Part shown: piece after piece, positions 54,286-64,000 of the stretch | Layout: every line of letters starts with the position of its first letter | Position numbering within the stretch: position 1 is the stretch's first letter | Assembly: GCF_001999305.1 (NCBI RefSeq) | Contig: NZ_MLHQ01000008.1 | Location: forward strand, 98,033 to 162,032 | Direction of reading: 5' to 3' | Source: Rodentibacter myodis | Lineage (GTDB): Bacteria; Pseudomonadota; Gammaproteobacteria; Enterobacterales; Pasteurellaceae | Length of the DNA stretch: 64,000 bases | Program-made: the position numbers and the translations under genes | The notes under the pieces: model-generated | The model's input: the letters and a program-made list of their open reading frames with translations, nothing else | Databases searched by the model: none | Told to the model about the DNA's origin: nothing

Positions 54286-55784
54286 TATTTCTCTCTTAAT
54301 TTAATTTTTTGTCCTGTTACAACTTTTCCGTCTTTTAATTTCGGGTTCAGTTTTAAAATTTGATTTACCGGAATGTTATATTCTCGGGAAACCGCATAAA
54401 GGGTTTGATCTTTTTTGATCGTATGATAAAGCGGAATGTCGGTTTTTTTGCTTTCGGTTTTATCGGTTTTTTCCCCGTCTTTTCCTTTTTTGTTATCCGT
54501 TGATTTTGCTTTTTCAGAAACGGTTTTTTCCGTTTTCTTTGGTTCAACCACTTTCTGATTTTTACCGTTATCCGGAATTTTAATGGTTTCTCCTACCCAC
54601 AATTCTTTGCGTTTGAGATTATTCAAAGCAACAATGTCAGCGACTTTCACATCATATTTGTTGGCGAGGCGACCAAGACTTTCGCCATTTTTGACTTTAT
54701 GTCGAATACCGCTGTCTTTAATTTCCAAAGTGCGGTCATTTTTTGTGGTGTTTTTATCCGTTGATTTTTGAGGTTCTTTTGGCGTATTTTCCACCTTTTT
54801 ATTTTTACCGTTATCCGGAATTTTAATGGTTTCGCCCACCCATAATGCTTTGCGTTTGAGATTATTTAAAGCAACAATATCGGCAACTTTTACATCATAT
54901 TTATTGGCAAGGCTACCAAGGCTTTCACCATTTTTTACTTTGTGCAGAATCGTGCTTTCCTTTGCCAAAGTGCGGTTGGTTTTATTGGTGTTTTCTTTTT
55001 CTTCGCCGTCAAAGGCAACAATGGATTTTAAATTGCCATTACGGTATGCCACCAATCCTTCGTAAATCATATAAGCAATACGGCGGCGATAAGCCGGAGA
55101 ATTCAGTTTTTGTTCTTCTTCCGCATTGGAAAGAAAACCGGTTTCCACTAAAACGGAAGGAATATCCGGTGAACGTAACACACCAAGACTGGCGTGCTGT
55201 GGTGTACTACGGCTGAGCGGGGTGACTTTGGCGAAACGGCGTAAGATACTTCTGCCGATTTCATAACCGGTGCGTTGGCTATGACCAAATTGCAGATCCA
55301 ACACGGTTTGATCTAAATATTTATCGTTATTGTGAGAAAGCACTTTGCCCGCACCGCCTAATAATTCGGAGCGTTTTTCATCGTCTTCCAACCATTGCCC
55401 CATTTCATCATTGGCTCGGCGATTGGATAATACCCATACGGAAGCTCCCCGTTGATTTGGGTTTAATGAAGAATCGGCGTGGATAGAAACCAAATAATTT
55501 GCCTTGAATTTGCGTGCGATTTCCGAACGTTCCGGCACAGAAATATAGTAATCCCCATTGCGGGTGAGAACGCCACGAAAATTAGGATCTTTATCAAGTA
55601 AGGCTTTGAGTTCGCGGGCAATCGATAGGGTAACATTTTTTTCGTAAATGCCGAGATTGCGTCCGATTGCGCCGGGGTCTTTACCACCGTGACCGGGATC
55701 GATAGCAATTGTCCACGGTGCGGCAAAAACCGCTGAAGAAAAAAGAGATAATATTCCAAAAAGAAATGAAAATGTTGCTTTCAT
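54285..55784 (-). CDS. amiB: N-acetylmuramoyl-L-alanine amidase AmiB with three LysM domains
   Basis: 499 residues. Signal peptide 1-21; amidase_3 domain with [16 protein letters not shown] (zinc His), VSIHADSS (second zinc His) and [11 protein letters not shown] (catalytic Glu region). Three LysM repeats follow, separated by Lys/Thr-rich linkers. LysM 1 and 2 are nearly identical in protein and DNA, a recent duplication. It cuts septal peptidoglycan during daughter-cell separation. Located between tsaE and mutL, as in E. coli. Confidence 0.97.
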   Translation of the reverse strand: MKATFSFLFGILSLFSSAVFAAPWTIAIDPGHGGKDPGAIGRNLGIYEKNVTLSIARELKALLDKDPNFRGVLTRNGDYYISVPERSEIARKFKANYLVSIHADSSLNPNQRGASVWVLSNRRANDEMGQWLEDDEKRSELLGGAGKVLSHNNDKYLDQTVLDLQFGHSQRTGYEIGRSILRRFAKVTPLSRSTPQHASLGVLRSPDIPSVLVETGFLSNAEEEQKLNSPAYRRRIAYMIYEGLVAYRNGNLKSIVAFDGEEKENTNKTNRTLAKESTILHKVKNGESLGSLANKYDVKVADIVALNNLKRKALWVGETIKIPDNGKNKKVENTPKEPQKSTDKNTTKNDRTLEIKDSGIRHKVKNGESLGRLANKYDVKVADIVALNNLKRKELWVGETIKIPDNGKNQKVVEPKKTEKTVSEKAKSTDNKKGKDGEKTDKTESKKTDIPLYHTIKKDQTLYAVSREYNIPVNQILKLNPKLKDGKVVTGQKIKLREK

Positions 55785-55786
55785 AT

Positions 55787-56269
55787 TTAAACTAATAATT
55801 GTTGAATAATTTGTTCACCCAGCGGATTTTGGGCGATTAACGTTATATTTCGTGCATCATCATAATAGTCAATATTCACCAATAAATCGGCAGGTGGCAA
55901 AATGCCTTCGCCTTTTTCCGCCCATTCAATGAGGCAAATCGAATCTTTGGCGAAGTAATCGCGAATTCCCATAAATTCTAATTCTTCAGGATCGGCAAGA
56001 CGATACAAATCAAAATGATAAATCATTTTTCCGGCAATATTGTATTCCTCTACCAAGGTGTAAGTCGGGCTTTTCACATTGCCTTTATGCCCTAATCCTT
56101 GCACCATACCGCGGGTAAGGGTTGTTTTTCCCGCCCCTAAATCGCCATTGAAGTATAAAACCACTGCTCGTTCGGCTTGGCATTGCACAATGGTTTCCGC
56201 CAATTTTTTACCAAAGCGAAGCATTGTGGATTCATCAGGAATATATTGGGTTAATTCGGTTGTATTCAT
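55787..56269 (-). CDS. tsaE: TsaE, tRNA threonylcarbamoyladenosine ATPase
   Basis: 160 residues. Walker [15 protein letters not shown] (45-58) and later [19 protein letters not shown] and [11 protein letters not shown] are the TsaE hallmarks. It works with TsaB and TsaD in making t6A37. It lies 2 bases before amiB in the same operon. Confidence 0.97.
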   Translation of the reverse strand: MNTTELTQYIPDESTMLRFGKKLAETIVQCQAERAVVLYFNGDLGAGKTTLTRGMVQGLGHKGNVKSPTYTLVEEYNIAGKMIYHFDLYRLADPEELEFMGIRDYFAKDSICLIEWAEKGEGILPPADLLVNIDYYDDARNITLIAQNPLGEQIIQQLLV

Positions 56270-56422
56270 TATGATTTATGGATGTCAAAATAATGCGAAA
56301 TTCTACCGCACTTTTTCCTTTTCATTAAGGGGATTTTGCCGGTTCAAGTGTATTCGGCAGAAATTATTTCCTATTTGAAAGATATAAAAAATCCGCTGCT
56401 TTTCAGCAACGGATGATAAATT

Positions 56423-56498
56423 TGGAGCGGGAAACGAGGCTCGAACTCGCGACCCCAACCTTGGCAAGGTTGTGCTCTACCAACTGAGCTATTCCCGC
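56423..56498 (-). tRNA. tRNA-Gly (anticodon GCC), variant copy
   Basis: 76 nt with encoded CCA. The anticodon stem reads AACCTTGCCAAGGTT, so one stem pair is A-T where the other two glycine genes here have G-C; the pair is kept. Confidence 0.97.
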
Positions 56499-56514
56499 AG
56501 AAGATGTGAAAGAA

Positions 56515-56590
<76 letters not shown>

Positions 56591-56683
56591 AGTTCACATC
56601 AGTGAATGCGGCGGTATTATACGAATATTTTTAGTGGTTGCAAGGGCAAATTCAATGAAAAAGGTTACTTGCCGAAGTTTTCA

Positions 56684-57232
56684 TCAATCTAATTGGATAA
56701 AATGATCGCGGTAATAAGCCAATTCTTTTATGGACTCACGAATATCATCCAGTGCCAAATGCGTATTGCCTTTTTTGAAGCCCTCCAAAATCTCGGGTTT
56801 CCAGCGGGCGGCTAATTCTTTTAGGGTGCTGACATCCAGATGGCGATAGTGGAAATAATCGGCCAGCTCGGGCATATATTTATAAAGAAAACGCTTATCT
56901 TGAGCGATGCTGTTGCCGCAAATCGGCGAAGCCCCTTTAGGCACCCAGCGTTTTAGAAAATCTAAGGTTTGTAATTCTGCCGCACGTTCCGTTAATTTAC
57001 TGGCTTTGACATGATCAACCAAGCCATTTGCGGTATGGGTTTTGACGCACCAATCAGACATTTTTCCTAATAATTCATCACTTTGATGTACCGCAAGCAC
57101 CGGCCCTTCGGCAAGAATGTTGAGATTTTTATCGGTAACGATGGTGGCGATTTCAATAATCCGTTCTTTTTCGGGATCTAAGCCCGTCATTTCTAAATCG
57201 ATCCAAATCAGATTTTGTTTATCTAATGGCAT
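56684..57232 (-). CDS. orn: Oligoribonuclease
   Basis: 182 residues from ATG 57232, matching the family start ([14 protein letters not shown]). DEDDh residues: D and E in DLEMTG, D in [11 protein letters not shown] in [12 protein letters not shown]. It degrades RNA dinucleotides. The gene overlaps nothing at this start; a longer reading to 57265 would overlap the rsgA region. Divergent from rsgA, about 68 bases apart. Confidence 0.97.
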   Translation of the reverse strand: MPLDKQNLIWIDLEMTGLDPEKERIIEIATIVTDKNLNILAEGPVLAVHQSDELLGKMSDWCVKTHTANGLVDHVKASKLTERAAELQTLDFLKRWVPKGASPICGNSIAQDKRFLYKYMPELADYFHYRHLDVSTLKELAARWKPEILEGFKKGNTHLALDDIRESIKELAYYRDHFIQLD

Positions 57233-57300
57233 AATATAAGGTATCCTATGTGAAATTTTTTCCATTCTATCAAAATTACGATAAAAACGACCGCACTTTT

Positions 57301-58341
57301 ATGGCTAAACGTAAACTTACTCAAAACCAAACCCGCCGAATTGAATCGAACAATACCCGCACGCTTCACCGCCACAAAAGAAAAGATATTGAGTGGGCGG
57401 ATGAAATGTCGGGCGAATCGCAAGAGGGGATTGTGGTGACGCGTTATTCCGTTCATGCCGATGTTGAAAGTGAAGATGGGGAAATTTATCGTTGTAACTT
57501 ACGCCGCACACTTTCAAGTTTAGTAGTGGGGGATAAAGTGGTTTGGCGTAAGGGGAATGAACAATTACAAGGTGTAAGCGGCGTGATTGAGGCGATTCAC
57601 CCACGAATGAATGAAATTGCCCGCCCCGATTATTATGACGGTTTGAAGCCGATTGCGGCAAATATTGATCGTATTATCATTGTCTCGGCAGTGTTGCCGG
57701 TGCTTTCGTTGAATATTATTGATCGTTATCTTGTGGTGTGTGAAATTGCAGGCATTGAGCCGATAATTGTGGTTAATAAAGGGGATCTACTTTCAAAAGA
57801 ACAAGAAAAAGAAGTGGAAGATCAGTTGCAAATTTATCGAAATATTGGTTATCAAACGCTGATTATTTCCGCCCAAAACGGTAAAAATATGGAAAAATTG
57901 ACCGCACTTTTAAGTTCGGGAACATCCATTTTTGTGGGGCAATCCGGGGTCGGCAAATCCAGTTTAATTAACCATATTTTACCAAGCGTAAATGCTCAAG
58001 TGGGCGAAATTAGCGAAAATTCAGGCTTGGGGCAACATACCACCACTTCTTCAAAGCTTTATCATTTGCCCCAAGGGGGGAATCTTATTGATTCACCGGG
58101 GATTCGGGAGTTTGGCTTGTGGCATTTAGAGGCAGAACAAATTACCCAAGGTTACCGTGAATTTCAATATGTGTTGGGAACGTGCAAATTCCGTGATTGC
58201 AAGCATTTAACCGATCCCGGTTGTGCTTTGCGTGAGGCGGTAGAAAGTGGTCGAATCTCAGCAATACGTTTCGATAACTATCATAAACTCATTGCCGGTT
58301 TGTCGGAAGGCAAGTCACATCGCCATTTTTCAACCTTTTAA
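57301..58341 (+). CDS. rsgA: Small ribosomal subunit GTPase RsgA
   Basis: 346 residues from ATG 57301; the frame upstream (57250) is AT-rich and unlike the family. A permuted GTPase: G4 VVNKGDLL comes before G1 [12 protein letters not shown], then G3 [10 protein letters not shown], followed by the zinc site with [14 protein letters not shown]. It aids 30S subunit maturation. An uptake core lies right before the start and takes the place of a clear ribosome site. Confidence 0.95.
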   Translation: MAKRKLTQNQTRRIESNNTRTLHRHKRKDIEWADEMSGESQEGIVVTRYSVHADVESEDGEIYRCNLRRTLSSLVVGDKVVWRKGNEQLQGVSGVIEAIHPRMNEIARPDYYDGLKPIAANIDRIIIVSAVLPVLSLNIIDRYLVVCEIAGIEPIIVVNKGDLLSKEQEKEVEDQLQIYRNIGYQTLIISAQNGKNMEKLTALLSSGTSIFVGQSGVGKSSLINHILPSVNAQVGEISENSGLGQHTTTSSKLYHLPQGGNLIDSPGIREFGLWHLEAEQITQGYREFQYVLGTCKFRDCKHLTDPGCALREAVESGRISAIRFDNYHKLIAGLSEGKSHRHFSTF

Positions 58342-58398
58342 AAAGGTAAAAACAAGCAGGGAAGATTTCATCAATAGTAAGAAAAATTCTTGTTTTTT

Positions 58399-58414
58399 TG
58401 TGACCTAGCTCAAC
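58399..58414 (+). promoter_or_regulatory. Possible CRP site upstream of ptsH
   Basis: TGTGA-CCTAGC-TCAAC, 8 of 10 against the consensus, 109 bases before ptsH. The pts operon is a common CRP target. Confidence 0.45.
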
Positions 58415-58522
58415 TTTTTTAACCTTTCGCCTTGATTATTTTGCCTTTAGCAAGGATACTATGCCAAATTTTTAATCTAACCGTTTTTTTAATTAAGCAA
58501 TGACTATAATAGAGGTAACATT

Positions 58523-58780
58523 ATGTTCTCAAAAGATGTAGAAATTACAGCGCCTAACGGCTTGCATACCCGCCCGGCAGCACAATTTGTGAAAGAAGCA
58601 AAAGCCTTTGCTTCCGATATTACGGTGACTTCAGCAGGTAAAAGTGCAAGTGCAAAAAGTTTGTTTAAATTACAAACTTTGGGTTTAACACAAGGAACGG
58701 TTATCACCATTTCAGCTGAAGGTGAGGACGAACAACAAGCGGTTGAACATTTAGTCGCATTAATTCCAACTTTAGAATAA
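58523..58780 (+). CDS. ptsH: Phosphocarrier protein HPr
   Basis: 85 residues. His 15 (NGLHTRPA) is the phosphorylation site; Ser 46 is kept ([12 protein letters not shown]). It carries phosphate from enzyme I to sugar-specific enzymes II. ATG follows AGAGGTAAC. First gene of ptsH-ptsI-crr. Confidence 0.98.
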   Translation: MFSKDVEITAPNGLHTRPAAQFVKEAKAFASDITVTSAGKSASAKSLFKLQTLGLTQGTVITISAEGEDEQQAVEHLVALIPTLE

Positions 58781-58887
58781 TTTTGATCATAGCCATAAAA
58801 TCCGTTTTAAATTTACTTCGGTAGATGCGGCGGTATTTTATGGCTATTGTTTTATTTAACCCCTATTGATTAATTTGGAAGGTGAAT

Positions 58888-60615
58888 ATGATTTCAGGTA
58901 TTGCAGCGTCTCCGGGAATTGTTTTTGGTAAGGCATTAGTTCTTAAAGAAGAAAAAATTGTTCTCGATACAACCAAAATTGAAGACGAACAAATTGAAGC
59001 GGAAGTGGCACGTTTTTATGAAGGACGTAACGCAGCCGTTGAACAGCTTAATTCCATCAGAGATCGTGCGTTATCCTCATTAGGTGAAGAAAAAGCGGCG
59101 ATTTTTGAAGGTCATTTAATGATCCTTGAAGATGAAGAATTAGAAGAAGAAATTCTTGATTATTTACGTTCGCACAAAGTGAATGCAGGTGCGGCGGCAA
59201 GTAAAATTATTGACCAACAGGTCGCAATGTTATCAGAAATTGATGACGAATATTTGAAAGAGCGTGCCGGTGATATTCGCGATATTGGTAACCGCTTAAT
59301 CAAAAATATTTTAGGAATGAATATTGTCGATCTTGGCGATATTAATGAAGAATCCATTCTTGTTGCATATGATTTAACGCCGTCCGAAACCGCCCAATTA
59401 AATCTTGATAAAGTGCTGGGTTTTATTACCGATATTGGCGGGCGTACTTCCCACACTTCAATTATGGCGCGCTCATTGGAGCTACCGGCAATTGTGGGGA
59501 CGAACAATGTAACAGAATTGGTGAATTCCGGTGATTTCCTCATTCTCGATGCGGTTAATAACAAGGTTTATGTTAATCCGACTCAAACACAAATTGATGA
59601 ATTAAAAGCCTTAGAAGCTAAATTAGCGGAAGAAAAAGCGGAATTGGCGAAATTAAAAGATCTTCCGGCAATTACGCTTGATGGTCATAAAGTTGATGTG
59701 GTAGCAAATATCGGGACGATTCGTGACTGTGAGGGGGCAAACCGCAATGGTGCGGAAGGTGTAGGATTGTATCGTACAGAATTCCTCTTTATGGATCGTG
59801 ACCAACTTCCAACAGAAGAAGAACAGTTTATTGCTTATAAAGAGGTTGTAGAAGCAATGGACGGTCATCTGGTTGTACTTCGTACGATGGATATTGGTGG
59901 TGATAAAGATTTACCATATCTTGATTTACCAAAAGAAATGAACCCGTTCTTGGGCTGGCGTGCAATTCGTATTGCCCTTGATCGCCGCGAAATTCTTCAC
60001 GCACAGTTGCGTGCCGTATTGCGTGCTTCGGCTTTTGGTAAACTTGCCGTGATGTTCCCAATGATTATTTCCGTAGAAGAAATTCGCGAATTAAAATCCG
60101 TTATTGAAACCTTAAAAGCGGAATTGCGTACGGAAGGTAAAGCATTTGATGAAAATATTCAAATCGGTGTAATGGTGGAAACGCCGTCTGCTGCGGTCAA
60201 TGCGAAATTCTTAGCAAAAGAAGTTGACTTCTTTAGTATCGGCACAAACGACTTAACCCAATATACCTTGGCGGTTGACCGTGGTAATGAGTTAATATCT
60301 CACCTTTACAATCCAATGCAACCTTCTGTTTTAGGGTTAATCAAACAAGTTATTGATGCCTCTCACGCAGAAGGTAAATGGACAGGAATGTGCGGTGAAT
60401 TAGCCGGCGATGAACGTGCTACCTTATTATTATTGGGAATGGGATTAGATGAATTTAGTATGAGTGCCATTTCTGTCCCTCGTATTAAAAAATTGATCCG
60501 CAATGTGAATTTCCAAGATGCAAAAGCACTTGCCGATAACGCATTACAGAAACCGACTGCCAAAGAAATTGAGCAGTTAATTGAAGAATTTTTGGCAGAA
60601 AAGGCACTAAACTAG
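58888..60615 (+). CDS. ptsI: PTS enzyme I
   Basis: 575 residues from ATG 58888 (AAGG upstream), the usual length. Active His 189 in [15 protein letters not shown]-binding core includes [15 protein letters not shown] and [15 protein letters not shown] CGELAGDE. It starts the phosphate relay from PEP. 107 bases after ptsH and 59 before crr. Confidence 0.98.
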   Translation: MISGIAASPGIVFGKALVLKEEKIVLDTTKIEDEQIEAEVARFYEGRNAAVEQLNSIRDRALSSLGEEKAAIFEGHLMILEDEELEEEILDYLRSHKVNAGAAASKIIDQQVAMLSEIDDEYLKERAGDIRDIGNRLIKNILGMNIVDLGDINEESILVAYDLTPSETAQLNLDKVLGFITDIGGRTSHTSIMARSLELPAIVGTNNVTELVNSGDFLILDAVNNKVYVNPTQTQIDELKALEAKLAEEKAELAKLKDLPAITLDGHKVDVVANIGTIRDCEGANRNGAEGVGLYRTEFLFMDRDQLPTEEEQFIAYKEVVEAMDGHLVVLRTMDIGGDKDLPYLDLPKEMNPFLGWRAIRIALDRREILHAQLRAVLRASAFGKLAVMFPMIISVEEIRELKSVIETLKAELRTEGKAFDENIQIGVMVETPSAAVNAKFLAKEVDFFSIGTNDLTQYTLAVDRGNELISHLYNPMQPSVLGLIKQVIDASHAEGKWTGMCGELAGDERATLLLLGMGLDEFSMSAISVPRIKKLIRNVNFQDAKALADNALQKPTAKEIEQLIEEFLAEKALN

Positions 60616-60674
60616 ATACAACATCAATGTTTTAGGCTAAAATGTCACCATTATTAATGAATAGGAGATTAAAA

Positions 60675-61175
60675 ATGGGTTTATTTGACAAACTATTCGG
60701 TTCTAAAGAGAAAAAATCAGTAGAAGTCGAAGTTTATGCACCGCTTTCCGGTGAAATTGTAAACATTGAAGACGTACCTGATGTGGTATTTTCTGAAAAA
60801 ATCGTTGGCGATGGTATCGCTATCCGTCCTACCGGTCATAAAATTGTTGCACCGGTTGATGGGGTGATTGGTAAAATTTTTGAAACCAACCACGCATTTT
60901 CAATGGAATCAAAAGAAGGGGTTGAATTATTCGTTCACTTTGGTATTGATACCGTTGAATTAAAAGGTGAAGGTTTTACCCGTGTGGCACAAGAAGGTCA
61001 GGCAGTAAAACGTGGTGACACCGTTATTGAACTTGATCTTGAATTGCTTGAATCAAAAGCCAAATCGGTTTTAACACCGGTTGTGATTTCTAATATGGAT
61101 GAAATTTCAAGCATTGATAAAAAAGCAGGTGAAGTGGTTGCCGGTGAATCTGTGGTACTCACTCTTAAAAAATAA
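60675..61175 (+). CDS. crr: PTS glucose-type EIIA component (Crr)
   Basis: 166 residues from ATG 60675 after TAGGAG. His 73 and His 88 (ELFVHFGIDTVELKG) form the active pair. It passes phosphate and regulates adenylate cyclase and other permeases. Closes the pts operon; terminator follows. Confidence 0.97.
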   Translation: MGLFDKLFGSKEKKSVEVEVYAPLSGEIVNIEDVPDVVFSEKIVGDGIAIRPTGHKIVAPVDGVIGKIFETNHAFSMESKEGVELFVHFGIDTVELKGEGFTRVAQEGQAVKRGDTVIELDLELLESKAKSVLTPVVISNMDEISSIDKKAGEVVAGESVVLTLKK

Positions 61176-61190
61176 TTTTATAATGATGCT

Positions 61191-61219
61191 AAAAAATCCG
61201 CCAACTGAGCGGATTTTTT
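61191..61219 (+). terminator. crr terminator
   Basis: AAAAATCCGC and GCGGATTTTTT arms around CAACTGA, 16 bases after the stop. Confidence 0.92.
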
Positions 61220-61245
61220 ATTATCCAACTTAAAGAGGAAAAAGA

Positions 61246-62445
61246 ATGATTTATAAACTTACGGGCGCACTTCAACATTATGTTTGGGGTGGTCATCACT
61301 ATATTCCACAATTATTAAATATTCCTGCCGAAGAAAATCAGTACTATGCCGAATGGTGGCTTGGCGCGCATACTTCCGCTCCCTCAATGGTTGATAATAA
61401 TGGAAAAATCTTACCGCTTACTGAATTTTTACAACAAAATCCGACCGCACTTGGTGAAAAAAGCCGAGAAACTTTTGGTGATGAATTACCTTATTTGCTG
61501 AAAATTCTTGATGTCGCCAAACCTCTTTCGATTCAGCTTCATCCGACCAAACAACAGGCGGAAATTGGTTTTGCGGAAGAAAACGCTAAAGGTATTGATT
61601 TAAAAGATCCAAAACGTACTTATAAAGACAATAACCATAAACCGGAAATGATGATCGCCTTATCCGATTTTGGGTTATTACACGGTTTTAAAACAAAAGA
61701 AAAAATTTTGGCAACATTGAAAAGCAAGCCATCACTTGCACCTTTAGCCGAAAAATTACACACGCAAGATCTGCACGCATTTTATGCCGATATTATGCAA
61801 GCGGAGCAGTCTCAGCTACATCAATGGTTAGTTCCCATTATTGAACAAAACCGAGCTGTTTATGCGAATAATGAACTAACCCTAGATAACCCTGATTATT
61901 GGCTATTATATGCTTTGGAAGCAATGGCGATTTCTTTGGATAAATTAGATCCAGGGCTGGTGTGTTTCTATTTATTTAATATTGTGCATTTGAAAAAAGG
62001 TGAAGGCATTTATCAAGATGCCGGTATTCCACACGCCTATTTACGAGGACAAAATATCGAATTGATGGCGTGTTCCGACAATGTGATTCGTGGGGGCTTA
62101 ACGCCAAAATATGTGGATATTCCCGAATTGCTCAACGTAGTGGATTGTCGGGAAATCGAACCGAAAATTATCCCGCCGGCACCTAATGACGCGCGCGTAT
62201 TCACCTATACCACGCCGGCAAAAGATTTTGCTTTGCAAAATATCCAATATGAATGTGGTGAACATCACCAATTAAAAAACCATAGTGTGGCGATTTTAAT
62301 GGTGATGAAAGGGCAATTAAATTTACGTTCGGAAACGACCGCACTTTCTCTTAATCAAGGGGAATCAGCATTTATCACAGCAGGCGCTTCTTACGAAGTG
62401 GAAGGATTAACGGAAGGGTATGCTATCGTAGCAAAATTACCTTAG
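61246..62445 (+). CDS. manA: Mannose-6-phosphate isomerase, class I
   Basis: 399 residues. YVWGGHHYIPQLL at the N-terminus, zinc-site motifs SIQLHPTKQQAE and NHKPEMMIALSDF, and later GIPHAYLRGQNIELMACSDNVIRGGLTPK. It links mannose 6-phosphate to fructose 6-phosphate; a mannose PTS would supply it. ATG 61246 after AGAGGAAAAAGA. Follows the pts genes but is separated by a terminator. Confidence 0.97.
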   Translation: MIYKLTGALQHYVWGGHHYIPQLLNIPAEENQYYAEWWLGAHTSAPSMVDNNGKILPLTEFLQQNPTALGEKSRETFGDELPYLLKILDVAKPLSIQLHPTKQQAEIGFAEENAKGIDLKDPKRTYKDNNHKPEMMIALSDFGLLHGFKTKEKILATLKSKPSLAPLAEKLHTQDLHAFYADIMQAEQSQLHQWLVPIIEQNRAVYANNELTLDNPDYWLLYALEAMAISLDKLDPGLVCFYLFNIVHLKKGEGIYQDAGIPHAYLRGQNIELMACSDNVIRGGLTPKYVDIPELLNVVDCREIEPKIIPPAPNDARVFTYTTPAKDFALQNIQYECGEHHQLKNHSVAILMVMKGQLNLRSETTALSLNQGESAFITAGASYEVEGLTEGYAIVAKLP

Positions 62446-62538
62446 GGTATTTTTTCTTGATTAGTACATTTTAGGGAAGAGAGGATAATATTTCCCCTAA
62501 AATAATCATCGATGCTTAACAAATTAGGAGTAAATCTT

Positions 62539-63547
62539 ATGTATCAATTTAGCTTTGTAAATCCAACCCGTATTGAGTTTGGTGAAGATAAAGAACAAAA
62601 AATTGGCGAATATATAGCTGAATTTGGTGTGCAAAAAATACTGATTGTTTATGGCAGTGAACGTATTAAACAATCGGGGGGGGGGGGTATTTGATACCGT
62701 GGTCAAGAGTTTAACCGCCAATGGTATTGAATTTGCGACGTTGGGCAGGGTGAAAAGTAACCCTATTCTTAGCAAAGGTAAACGAAGGGATTGCGTTAGC
62801 CATTTTTGACATTATTATCTTAGCAGCGACAGGATCGGAAATGAACTCTGGCGGTGTTGTAACGAAGAAATAAACCTTACAAAAATATTCAATTCACAAT
62901 TATCCACTCTTTCCAAAAGAGTCGGTGATTAACCCAAAATTACAAGCAACGGTAAGTCGTGATTATTTGGTTTATTCCGCTGCAGACATCATTGCCCATT
63001 ACATTGAAGGCTATTTCACGGCAAGCGCGTAACCAACATTGACTAATATGCAAATTGAAGCAAATATTAAAACCGTTATTTGCACTACAGAAACTCTTTT
63101 GGAAAATCCAAATGACTATGATGCGCGTGGTGGATTTACTTGGGCAACAACGGCATTAAATGGTTTAGCTTATGTGGGAACAAAAGATTATAGCTACCCA
63201 AATCATATGATCGAACATGCAATGAGTGCTGTATGTGATGTACCACACGGTGCAGGACTATTGGTAGTAATGCCGGCGTGGATGACGTGATGGAAGGAGT
63301 GTAATCTTAACCAATTCAAACGCTTTGCTAAAGAAATTTTTGGTTTAAGCACCGAAAAGAGGGCATCGCCGCTTTAAAAGCGTGGTTTAATAAAATAGGC
63401 ACACCAACTAAATTAGGTCAATTAAATATTGAAGGGGATGCCCTCGAAAAAATCATTGACACAGCAACTCAAAATGCTATCGACTGGAAAATGAGTGATA
63501 TTTACAGCCGTAAAACCATCATAGAAGTTTTTGAACTTGCTAAATAA
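62539..63547 (+). pseudogene. Decayed iron-containing alcohol dehydrogenase
   Basis: Begins MYQFSFVNPTRIEFG with a ribosome site TAGGAG, breaks at a run of 12 G (62676-62687), continues in another frame as VFDTVVKSLTANGIEFATLG, then frameshift, then a jump from EGIALA to IFDIIILAATGSEMNSG that skips the NAD-binding segment (about 60 residues, inferred from the family), then a stop. Later parts NMQIEANIKTV, SYPNHMIEHAMSAV and the tail KMSDIYSRKTIIEVFELAK are clear. So at least four lesions. No working enzyme is possible. Confidence 0.9.
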
Positions 63548-63586
63548 ACCACTAATTTAATGGGAAATAATTAATTTTTTATTAAT

Positions 63587-63619
63587 AAAAAGTGCGATCA
63601 AAAGTGAGCGCACTTTTTA
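63587..63619 (+). terminator. Terminator of the adh remnant, degenerate uptake pair
   Basis: AAAAAGTGCGATC and GAGCGCACTTTTT arms; both uptake cores carry one change. Confidence 0.7.
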
Positions 63620-63649
63620 ATCTACTTGGGATATAAATACTAAATTTTT

Positions 63650-63818
63650 AACATTCATAATCCTTTTCAGGATCTAATTCAAAAGCATAGAAAAAAATAC
63701 CTTTAATAAGCTCTTTACTTTCACGGTTTAGACACACCCAAAAGTCATCTTAGGGAATAAATATACCATAATTCCCATTTGTGGTTTAATCTCAATAGAG
63801 AAAGAATATACTCCTACA
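63650..63818 (-). pseudogene. Fragment of an unknown gene with a frameshift
   Basis: On the minus strand one frame reads GVYSFSIEIKPQMGIMVYLFP, the next DDFWVCLNRESKELIKGIF then FYAFELDPEKDYEC and a stop. The join requires a one-base shift near 63748. Family not recognised; codon use looks coding. The 5' part is missing. Confidence 0.5.
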
Positions 63819-63831
63819 AATAATTAAAAAG

Positions 63832-63987
63832 ATGACCCCTTCTTTTAATATAGTTTTAGATGATTTAAAAAGCTATCTTTTGTTAGAGTTTGACAGTAAA
63901 TATTTTAGAACTTTAGCAAAAAATACTGCTTGTAAACTTCAGATACAAAAATCCCCTCAAGCTTGTCTCTTAGCTCAAGGAGATTAA
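63832..63987 (+). CDS. Short hypothetical frame (51 aa)
   Basis: ATG 63832 to TAA 63987, MTPSFNIVLDDLKSYLLLEF then DSKYFRTLAKNTACKLQ. Looks like an N-terminal helix of a small regulatory or ribbon protein, but there is no clear ribosome site and no family recognised. May be part of a longer unit beyond the window. Confidence 0.3.
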   Translation: MTPSFNIVLDDLKSYLLLEFDSKYFRTLAKNTACKLQIQKSPQACLLAQGD

Positions 63988-64000
63988 AATAATAACCCGG

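Noticed and set aside
62676..62687. Phase-variable G tract
   Set aside because: Changing its length cannot restore the gene because of other frameshifts and an internal deletion further on.

Overview
The window is Pasteurellaceae DNA. The 9-bp DNA-uptake core AAGTGCGGT and its complement ACCGCACTT occur dozens of times, in genes and as inverted pairs that act as terminators. The gene neighbourhoods (hflKC, thrABC with a thrL attenuator, valS, holC-fumC, rimK-grxA, citDEF-XG, glnE-miaA-mutL-amiB-tsaE, orn/rsgA, ptsHI-crr) are those of Haemophilus, but the blocks are joined differently from H. influenzae Rd as I remember it. A Haemophilus near H. parainfluenzae, or an Aggregatibacter, is the best guess.

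Positions 1-23380 are the replication, partition and start-of-conjugation part of an integrative conjugative element (ICE) of the PFGI-1/pKLC102/ICEHin1056 type. Reading from the chromosome junction leftwards, almost all on the minus strand: tRNA-Lys junction, ParA, DnaB, ParB, DUF2857, a STY4528-type replication protein with a 40-bp repeat array beside it (candidate origin), PFL_4669, DUF3158, two AT-rich unknown genes, SSB, a lipoprotein, TopB, a noncoding region of tandem hairpins, the DUF3577/STY4534 replication protein, a run of small accessory genes (VapD-like, DUF3560 and unknowns), TraX, then the first mating-pair genes (PilL lipoprotein, thioredoxin-like TIGR03759, lytic transglycosylase, an M41-like peptidase and the start of TIGR03765). 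The integrase and most transfer genes lie outside to the left.

The strongest unexplained signal is a leader carried by six successive accessory transcription units (5532-8854). Each has a palindrome (TTACCC-GGGGAAA-TTTCCC-GGG) followed by a segment complementary to the Shine-Dalgarno of its own gene, with compensatory changes between copies. Other signals are the 40-bp array with covarying dyads, palindromes coded inside the replication gene, hairpin units beside topB, and a 39-bp perfect-end inverted repeat.

Positions 23380-64000 are chromosomal housekeeping DNA: a tRNA Lys-Leu-Gly cluster, the HflKC membrane complex, a phosphopantetheinyl transferase, the threonine operon, ValRS, an AT-rich foreign nuclease gene sitting on a decayed yqfB, fumarase C, RimK, glutaredoxin, a citrate lyase cluster that lacks citC, GlnE, tRNA modification and mismatch repair genes, two tRNA-Gly genes, oligoribonuclease/RsgA, the PTS general proteins, mannose-6-phosphate isomerase, a heavily decayed alcohol dehydrogenase and gene fragments at the right edge.
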